Shown here piece after piece: positions 58,720 through 64,000 of a stretch of 64,000 bases of DNA (the stretch's first letter is position 1; each line of letters starts with the position of its first letter). The notes below the pieces were generated by a model, which was given only the letters and a program-made list of their open reading frames with translations, made no database searches and was not told the origin of the DNA. A program made the translations under genes and the position numbers. The stretch lies in assembly GCA_002328495.1 (NCBI GenBank), contig DCUJ01000012.1, positions 295,258 to 359,257 on the forward strand, given 5' to 3'. The stretch comes from Sulfurospirillum sp. UBA2217. Its GTDB lineage: Bacteria; Campylobacterota; Campylobacteria; Campylobacterales; Sulfurospirillaceae.

Positions 58720-60089
58720 TTTGAACCTTTCTTTGCTTTGTAAAGCTCTTTAAAACTGTTTTGTGGAAATGGGGGTAATTCACGTCCTTTTCCCCAGACA
58801 TTTAACTTTGAGTAGACAAGTGCGCGGGGCAGAAGTGGTACGATTTTACGCGCCATCCATCCTGCCATATCCATCACCTTTGGTCGCATCATCACCCATG
58901 TCGCAATTTTTAAGGCTGTGTGTTTTGTAGGGTCTAAATGCCCCGCTTCAACCACATCTTGACGACGAAGATAAAGCTCATCGTGTAAATCCACTTTCAC
59001 AGGACAGACGTTAGAACACGATGCGCACAAGGAACACGCAAACGGTAAAGAGGCATATTTTTCCAAATCGCGACTAGGTCCCAAGGTCGAACCAATCGGT
59101 CCTGGAATGGTATAACCATAACTAAACCCACCACTGCGTCGGTAGACAGGACAGGTATTGAGACACGCTCCACAACGGATGCACTGCAACGATTTGACAT
59201 ATTTTTGATTGGCTAAAATTTTAGAACGTCCATTATCAACGATGACCACATGCATCACGCCACCTTCAACCGCTCCATGGTAGTGTGAGGTGTACGATGT
59301 CACAGGCTGACCCGTAGCACTGCGCGCTAAAAGACGGGTAAAGATGCTCAAATCTTTTAAACGAGGAATAATCTTTTCAATGCCCATACACGCAATATGT
59401 ACTTTAGGAAGTGCCGCACCCAAATCAGCATTGCCTTCATTGGTACACACCACAATGCCACCCGTTTCGCTGATAGCAAAGTTCACGCCCGTCATCGCCG
59501 CATCGGCATTTAAAAACTTCTCACGCAAGTGTGCCCTTGCGGCACGGGTGAGATAGGTCGGGTCACAGTTGCCTTTTTGTGTTTTTAAAAAGTGCTCAAA
59601 CGTCGTTCCCACATCCTCTTTTTTGAGGTGAATGGCGGGAAGAACGATGTGTGAAGGCGGTTCATTTCGAAACTGAACAATGCGTTCACCTAAATCGGTG
59701 TCCACGACTTCAATGCCGTGTTTTTCTAAAAAAGGGTTCAGATGGCACTCTTCGGTGAGCATTGATTTGCTTTTAACAATCATCTTGGCATTAACGGCTT
59801 GCAAAATATCTAACACAATTTGATTGTGCTCTGCCGCGTCTTTGGCCCAATGCACTTTAATGCCTCGCGCCATTGCATTTTTCTCAAAAGCTTCCAAGTA
59901 GGTGTCAAGGTGTGAGAGCGTGTGTGATTTGATAGCATCGGCGGTGTTGCGAAGCATTTCCCACTCGTCTAAACTTTTCGACTGAACATCACGTTTAAGG
60001 CGCACAAACCACAAGGCTTTGTCGTGCCATTTCATACGCTCAACATCACTGGCAAACGCATTGGCAAGTTCTGGGTGTCCTTGGCTCAT
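58716..60089 (-). CDS. lutB: lactate utilisation iron-sulphur protein LutB
   Basis: The 457 residues combine an N-terminal LUD domain (about 60-290, ISETGGIVVCTNEGNADL) with two 4Fe-4S motifs, CIRCGACLNTCPVYR near 298 and CSLCASCSNVCPVK near 351. LutB carries electrons between LutA and the respiratory chain. It overlaps lutA and lutC by 4 bases each. Confidence 0.93.
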   Translation of the reverse strand: MSQGHPELANAFASDVERMKWHDKALWFVRLKRDVQSKSLDEWEMLRNTADAIKSHTLSHLDTYLEAFEKNAMARGIKVHWAKDAAEHNQIVLDILQAVNAKMIVKSKSMLTEECHLNPFLEKHGIEVVDTDLGERIVQFRNEPPSHIVLPAIHLKKEDVGTTFEHFLKTQKGNCDPTYLTRAARAHLREKFLNADAAMTGVNFAISETGGIVVCTNEGNADLGAALPKVHIACMGIEKIIPRLKDLSIFTRLLARSATGQPVTSYTSHYHGAVEGGVMHVVIVDNGRSKILANQKYVKSLQCIRCGACLNTCPVYRRSGGFSYGYTIPGPIGSTLGPSRDLEKYASLPFACSLCASCSNVCPVKVDLHDELYLRRQDVVEAGHLDPTKHTALKIATWVMMRPKVMDMAGWMARKIVPLLPRALVYSKLNVWGKGRELPPFPQNSFKELYKAKKGSK

Positions 60090-60829
60090 GAAACATCTCC
60101 TGCTAAAATTTGGGCAATATAGACGGTTTTTAAAGGCATTTTCTCACGGTCAATCAAGCCTTGCATGTGCATCAAACAGGACATATCCACGCCCGTGATG
60201 TACTCGCTTCCCGCATCCAAATGGTCTTGCAAACGGGCACGTCCCATCGCCGTACTCATCGCCTCTTCACTCACCGCAAAAGTTCCACCAAACCCACAAC
60301 ACTCATCTTTTCGGGTCAGTTCTGCGTAGGAAATGCCCTCGACCATATCGAGTAAATTTTTGATTTTTGAAAATTCAGGAACATTTTTTTCACTCATGCT
60401 GGCAAGTCCTAATTCACGGTGTGCATGGCAACTGTTGTGAATGCCCACTTTGTGCTTAAAAGTCGCATTCATAGAGCTTGGTTTGATGACATCGTGTAAA
60501 AATTCAATCAACTCGTAGGTGTGTGAACGCATACGCTCAAAGCCTTCCCGTCCGCCCAAAAACTGCGCGTAATTGTGACGCACCATGCTCACACAACTCC
60601 CACTGGGTGCTACAATGTAGTCATAATCTTTAAAGATTTTGAAAAAACGCTCCGCCAAAAGCTTCACTTCACTCGCACATCCCGTGTTCGCTTGAGCTTG
60701 TCCACAACAGGTTTGTTCTAAAGGATACTCCACATCCAGCCCCAAGTTTTCAAGAACTTTAAGCGTTGACATCGACGCTTCAGGGTATAACTCATTCATA
60801 AAACAAGGAATAAACAGACCTATTTTCAT
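60086..60829 (-). CDS. lutA: lactate utilisation protein LutA (CCG domains)
   Basis: The 247-residue product from the ATG at 60829 has two CCG domains: QTCCGQAQANTG near 38 and DECCGFGG near 175, as in LutA/GlpC-type subunits. I chose this ATG because GGAG lies 4 bases before it; an earlier start adds 9 residues. First gene of lutABC. Confidence 0.93.
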   Translation of the reverse strand: MKIGLFIPCFMNELYPEASMSTLKVLENLGLDVEYPLEQTCCGQAQANTGCASEVKLLAERFFKIFKDYDYIVAPSGSCVSMVRHNYAQFLGGREGFERMRSHTYELIEFLHDVIKPSSMNATFKHKVGIHNSCHAHRELGLASMSEKNVPEFSKIKNLLDMVEGISYAELTRKDECCGFGGTFAVSEEAMSTAMGRARLQDHLDAGSEYITGVDMSCLMHMQGLIDREKMPLKTVYIAQILAGDVS

Positions 60830-60896
60830 TACACACTCCATACATAATTTTGACATATTTTATTAAGGTAAAAAAATAAACGTATGATATTTGATG

Positions 60897-60986
60897 TTAC
60901 GTCATTATCTTTTGTAAAACAATTTCAATAAGTAACACGCCCACCACAAGAAAGAGTATCACAAGCATTAAACTACTTTTTTTCAT
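60897..60986 (-). CDS. 29-residue membrane peptide
   Basis: A frame that starts inside the stop of the LysE gene (ATGA) encodes MKKSSLMLVILFLVVGVLLI and then EIVLQKIMT: basic start, one transmembrane helix. The start/stop overlap favours translation coupled to the transporter gene. No homologue is known to me. Confidence 0.4.
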   Translation of the reverse strand: MKKSSLMLVILFLVVGVLLIEIVLQKIMT

Positions 60987-61609
60987 TGTTCGCTCAGTGC
61001 CAATTTAATGGCAAGCCCCGCAAAAACTGTGCCAGCTACTTTATTTAAAATACTCTCACCATGCTTCGTCTGTGAAAACCACACACCAATACGCCCTGCT
61101 AAAAGTGCTATGAGACTAAAGACAACAAGGGCACACACCATAAACGTCGCCCCCAAGACAAAAACCTGTACGGTAACATTGCCCAGTTCTGGGCGTGTAA
61201 ATTGCGGTAAAAAAGCTAAAAAGAAGATAGAGACTTTAGGATTAGTCACATTCATAAAAATGCCTCTTCGGTACAAGGAAAGCGCACTTTGGGGTGTTGT
61301 GTCCGCACTGAGTTTGGTTTTAGCACTCTCTTTAAAAGAAAGATACGCCAAATAGAGCAGATACAGCGCTCCCGCGATTTTTAAAAGCGTAAATGCCACC
61401 ACGGAAGTTTGAAAAATAACCGCCACCCCAAGAGCCACAGCAGAGGTATGAAACACCAACCCACTGCATAAACCCAGTGTAATAATAATCCCTGCCCTGC
61501 TTCCTTTGACCATCGATTGGGTGAGTACAAAGATATTATCAGGACCAGGGGCTAGGGCTAAAAGCGTGGAAGCCAAGACAAACATACCCAGTGTTTGGAA
61601 ATCAAGCAT
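60983..61609 (-). CDS. LysE/RhtB family exporter
   Basis: The 208-residue protein has six transmembrane helices and the family opening ALAPGPDNIFVLTQSMVKGSRAGIIITLGLCSG, with FMNVTNPKVSIFFLAFLPQF. Such proteins export amino acids such as lysine, threonine or homoserine. Its SD (AAGGAAAAG) is fused to a palindrome copy. Confidence 0.92.
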   Translation of the reverse strand: MLDFQTLGMFVLASTLLALAPGPDNIFVLTQSMVKGSRAGIIITLGLCSGLVFHTSAVALGVAVIFQTSVVAFTLLKIAGALYLLYLAYLSFKESAKTKLSADTTPQSALSLYRRGIFMNVTNPKVSIFFLAFLPQFTRPELGNVTVQVFVLGATFMVCALVVFSLIALLAGRIGVWFSQTKHGESILNKVAGTVFAGLAIKLALSEQ

Positions 61610-61620
61610 AGTCTTTTCCT

Positions 61621-61630
61621 TTACATGTAA
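61621..61630. repeat. TTACATGTAA palindrome (LysE leader)
   Basis: Exact copy. On the minus strand TAA continues straight into AGGAAAAG and the LysE ATG. Confidence 0.9.
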
Positions 61631-61635
61631 TGCAT

Positions 61636-61898
61636 TAGACTTCTTTCATAACCCATTGAAAGAAGTCTATTTATTATATCTCCTCGAACCTTACATGTAA
61701 AGATTTTACCCCATTTCTAAAAGGGATATTTGTTGGGAGAGGGCTGGATGCTTATAAAGGGTCAAAAAATCAAGGTCTCTTCTTTGATGCCCCCCCAACT
61801 GTTGAATTCTGCTGGTTTTATCTGTTTTAATCGTTCATATGTTTTCATCACCCTAGAAAGCAATTTTTAGACTTTTTTGGAGTTATGAAAGAAGTCTA
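61636..61898. mobile_element. MITE-like remnant of an IS5-type insertion sequence
   Basis: The 263-base segment has perfect 17-base terminal inverted repeats, TAGACTTCTTTCATAAC at 61636-61652 and its complement at 61882-61898. Each end also forms a small hairpin with an inner copy (61657-61669 and 61868-61874). On the minus strand, 61762-61848 encodes a 28-residue piece, MKTYERLKQIKPAEFNSWGG..., resembling the N-terminus of IS5-family transposases. The rest of the transposase is gone. No clear target duplication is visible. It fills the only gene-free stretch above 300 bases in the window (61610-61933), together with three palindromes and a promoter. Confidence 0.65.
61691..61700. repeat. TTACATGTAA palindrome inside the IS remnant
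   Basis: Exact copy lying within the 263-base mobile remnant. Confidence 0.9.
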
Positions 61899-61901
61899 CT
61901 G

Positions 61902-61907
61902 TATAAT
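61902..61907 (+). promoter_or_regulatory. -10 box for haemolysin III gene at the edge of the IS remnant
   Basis: TATAAT 4 bases outside the right inverted repeat; predicted transcript start falls at the palindrome 61914-61923. Confidence 0.45.
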
Positions 61908-61913
61908 TCACTT

Positions 61914-61923
61914 TTACATGTAA
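61914..61923. repeat. TTACATGTAA palindrome (haemolysin III leader)
   Basis: Exact copy; its TAA runs into AAGGAGAG, the ribosome-binding site of the next gene. Confidence 0.9.
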
Positions 61924-61933
61924 AGGAGAGAAC

Positions 61934-62575
61934 ATCAAACCATCTACTTCCTATACCACCATTGAAGAAATTTGGCATGCGATAACACATGGCTTTGGGC
62001 TTTTGCTCAGTGTGAGTGCTTTAACCCTCTTATGCGTTTTTGCGGCACAAAGTGGTGAAGGTGTGAAGATAGCCAGTGCACTGGTATTTGGGATTGCGCT
62101 TATTTTGATGTATGGGGCATCGACACTCTACCATGCTATTTTATCGCCCAACGTCAAAGCCATCTTACGTCAACTGGATCACTGTGCCATCTATATTTTG
62201 ATAGCAGGAACCTATACGCCGATTAGTTTGCTAGGAATCAAAGGGCATTGGGGATGGATTCTTTTTGGGACTTCTTGGGGGGTTGCCCTCTTTGGTATCG
62301 TACTTAAAATCGTTTATCCTAGACGCTTTGAGCGCCTCTCTTTGGTTTTGTACACCCTGCTTGGATGGATGGTTGTGGGTGCCATTAAGCCTTTGATTGA
62401 AAGTCTTGATACACTCGAACTCTCGTTGCTAGTAGCAGGAGGTGTTGTTTATACCGTTGGTATTTTGTTTTATGTATGGGAAAAACTCTACCTCAACCAC
62501 GCGATTTGGCATTTTTTTGTTTTGGCGGGCAGCATATTACATTTCTTTGTGGTTTTACTTTTGATATTGCACTAA
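61934..62575 (+). CDS. haemolysin III family membrane protein, possible ATC start
   Basis: The 213-residue seven-helix protein of the HlyIII/PAQR family shows the family opening IEEIWHAITHGFGLLLS, then LYHAILSP, LRQLDHCAIYILIAGTYTPI, and NHAIWHFFVLAGSILHFF with conserved His. The first ATG/GTG/TTG in frame is a TTG at 62003, which would remove the conserved EE-x-x-H-x4-H segment. The frame is open back to 61934, where ATC stands 5 bases after AAGGAG, exactly where ATG is expected. I infer initiation at ATC or a recent ATG-to-ATC change. The function is unsettled despite the family name. Confidence 0.75.
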   Translation: MKPSTSYTTIEEIWHAITHGFGLLLSVSALTLLCVFAAQSGEGVKIASALVFGIALILMYGASTLYHAILSPNVKAILRQLDHCAIYILIAGTYTPISLLGIKGHWGWILFGTSWGVALFGIVLKIVYPRRFERLSLVLYTLLGWMVVGAIKPLIESLDTLELSLLVAGGVVYTVGILFYVWEKLYLNHAIWHFFVLAGSILHFFVVLLLILH

Positions 62576-62652
62576 CCTATGAAGTTTATCACACATTTAT
62601 CATAGATTTCATATAACATTGTTAGAAATTTATATTATAAAAGGGGTGTGTG

Positions 62653-63168
62653 ATGAATGTGTATGAATATGCCATGAAAGTTGAAAAAGACGGAGAATTA
62701 TATTACCGAGATTTGGCGAGTAAAACCAATGATGTAGGCTTAAAGTCTATTTTGAACATGCTTGCAGAAGAAGAAGTGAAGCATTACGTTGTGTTCGATA
62801 AGATGAACAAAAAACAGATCATCCCAACCCAACCCATCGTCGATGTTTTCACCAGTGCTAAAACCATTTTTGAAAAGATGCGTGAAGATAATAAAGCGGG
62901 AACATTTAGTGAAGACCAAGTTGATTTTTACAAAAGTGCTTTACGCTCCGAAGAGAATAGCTATAAATTTTACATCGAAAAAGCCTTAATGCTTGAAGAT
63001 GAAGAGCAAAAAGCTATTTTTATGCGTATTGCAGAAGAAGAGCGACAACATATGGTCCTTCTTGAAAACCTTGTCGAGTACATCTCATTTCCAGAGCGTT
63101 GGTTGGAAAATGCTGAGTTTAACCATATGGAAGGCGGCAAAACCGTTTTTGGACAGACAGTTAATTAA
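62653..63168 (+). CDS. ferritin-like (rubrerythrin-type) di-iron protein
   Basis: The 171 residues form a four-helix bundle with ligands in NVYEYAMKVEKDGELYYRDLA, LAEEEVKHYVVF, RSEENSYKFYIEKAL and IAEEERQHMVLLENL: two E-x2-H/E sets for a di-iron site. No rubredoxin domain follows. It probably detoxifies peroxide or stores iron. ATG at 62653, 8 bases after AAGGGG; a GTG one codon earlier is less likely. Confidence 0.88.
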   Translation: MNVYEYAMKVEKDGELYYRDLASKTNDVGLKSILNMLAEEEVKHYVVFDKMNKKQIIPTQPIVDVFTSAKTIFEKMREDNKAGTFSEDQVDFYKSALRSEENSYKFYIEKALMLEDEEQKAIFMRIAEEERQHMVLLENLVEYISFPERWLENAEFNHMEGGKTVFGQTVN

Positions 63169-63181
63169 TACCAAAATATCC

Positions 63182-63213
63182 TTACATGTAAAGGGAAATC
63201 CCTTTACATGTAA
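63182..63213. terminator. hairpin made of two TTACATGTAA copies
   Basis: Copies at 63182-63191 and 63204-63213 extend to 15-base arms ending AAGGGA with a 2-base loop, between convergent genes ending at 63168 and 63219. Confidence 0.75.
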
Positions 63214-63218
63214 CGTCT

Positions 63219-64000
63219 CTAAACTAGCTTATTAAATCCTATCACTTCTTTTAACTTCTCGATTCCTACAGAAATAATCAGACAAATTCCTAGCAATACC
63301 GCAAAAATAAGGATCGGATTGGAAAAAGAGTAGGTAAATTTGGGGAAATAGTAGTAGTAAATAAAGGTATGAAACAAAAAGATATTAAACGAATGCACCC
63401 CTATAAATTCAAGCACTTTGCGTGATTTAGATGAAGCCATCGCCCATTCGGTGGTTAACAGAATGAGTAAAATCCCAAAAAAAGTATCGGCGCGGATGCT
63501 ATCAAACAACCAGCCATTTTCACGGTACCATGCTACCGCACACGTGAGAACAATAAGGGTGACAAAACGCGCTTTGCCTTGTGTGTCAAGCCACGCAAAC
63601 ATCTTCACAAATCCATTGATTTGAGAGAGCCAAATGCCCACGGCAAAAGGGAAAATCCAGTCATTGACCAGAGGAATCGGCACAAATAACAGTACCGCAC
63701 ACACCGCCAAAAACCACAGATGAAATCGCTTCGTCAAATAAAACGTAATCGGGAAAATCGCATACAGCACGATGATAAGACTCATAAACCACCACGTGGC
63801 ATTGTACCCGTAACTCACATCGGTGAACATATGAAGCCCTAGCATCTGAATCAAAAGTCCAACGTAGGCATGTTCACCAAACACACTCTCCAAACTTCGT
63901 CCCATAAACAGTGTCCCAATAGGAATAAACAAAAGCGCAATAAACCAATAATTAAGGTACAGCTTCACCACACGACGTTTGTAAAATGCCACCAAATCTA
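63219..64000 (-). CDS. acyltransferase 3 (OafA-like) membrane protein, 5' end outside
   Basis: The visible 260 residues contain about eight transmembrane helices. TWWFMSLIIVLYAIFPITFYLTKRF and ADTFFGILLILLTTEWA fit the acyltransferase 3 family, which acetylates surface glycans. The catalytic His-Arg region normally near the N-terminus would lie beyond the window edge; the frame is open to base 64000. The upstream context is not visible. Confidence 0.75.
   Translation of the reverse strand, partial: DLVAFYKRRVVKLYLNYWFIALLFIPIGTLFMGRSLESVFGEHAYVGLLIQMLGLHMFTDVSYGYNATWWFMSLIIVLYAIFPITFYLTKRFHLWFLAVCAVLLFVPIPLVNDWIFPFAVGIWLSQINGFVKMFAWLDTQGKARFVTLIVLTCAVAWYRENGWLFDSIRADTFFGILLILLTTEWAMASSKSRKVLEFIGVHSFNIFLFHTFIYYYYFPKFTYSFSNPILIFAVLLGICLIISVGIEKLKEVIGFNKLV

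Noticed and set aside
61711..61780. minus-strand reading with PALSQQISLLE, recalling the LysR helix-turn-helix
   Set aside because: Very short, without a start or the rest of a LysR domain, and inside the IS remnant; likely chance.
1..64000. CRISPR arrays, tRNA or rRNA genes
   Set aside because: No regularly spaced repeats with unique spacers and no tRNA-like or rRNA-like conserved stretches were seen. The TTACATGTAA copies are irregularly spaced, so they are not a CRISPR array.

Overview
The window looks like chromosome from a Sulfurospirillum-type member of the Campylobacterota (Epsilonproteobacteria). Evidence: gene blocks typical of that group (ilvC-minD-minE-dprA; bamD-lon next to fliW; rpsF-ssb-rpsR), an MqnC of the futalosine menaquinone route, a CheB without a receiver domain, and AT-rich DNA with extended -10 promoters of the TGnTATAAT kind. 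The genus call is inference. I saw no tRNA, rRNA or CRISPR array.

Region 1 (1-11.3 kb) is an accessory island, visibly richer in AT than the rest. It holds the 3' half of an SMC-like ATPase gene coupled to a small Toprim protein of JetD type (Wadjet-like); a minus-strand trio of a P63C protein, an exported thermonuclease and a hypothetical protein with two CxxC pairs; an excisionase-like HTH protein; a histidine kinase split by a frameshift plus a stand-alone receiver; a 461-residue protein with an NTF2-like tail; and a protein that I read, with moderate confidence, as TnsE-like. The island ends inside dprA, of which only about 93 codons remain, so DprA-dependent transformation is probably impaired.

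Region 2 (11.3-23.8 kb) is core: dprA remnant, YibQ-like deacetylase, minE, minD, ilvC; then HDOD protein, rnr, holA, rpsF, ssb, rpsR; then lon and bamD facing fliW. Region 3 (23.8-29.8 kb) is one operon encoding a 1299-residue exported MshQ/DUF11-like protein and three pseudopilins, joined by 1-base stop/start overlaps. Region 4 (29.8-47.2 kb) is core: hpf, recG, an M16-like protein without the zinc motif, mqnC, an AtpI-like protein, hemL, folD, lepB, an M50 protease, rpiB, apt, trpB, a DedA protein, pepA, cheB and cheR. Region 5 (47-64 kb) mixes htpX, a TPR/AAA/propeller/WG-repeat series, a DnaQ plus cNMP-CBS-DUF294 pair, lactate utilisation genes lutABC, transporters, an IS5-like remnant, haemolysin III, a ferritin-like protein and an acyltransferase cut by the window edge.

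The most striking structural signal is the palindrome TTACATGTAA. I count 23 exact copies between 14.8 and 63.2 kb and none in the first 14.8 kb, which includes the whole island. My rough estimate is about 0.2 copies expected in 64 kb. Copies lie inside genes, pair up to form hairpins between convergent genes, and in four leaders sit directly against the Shine-Dalgarno sequence. I do not recognise it as a described element.
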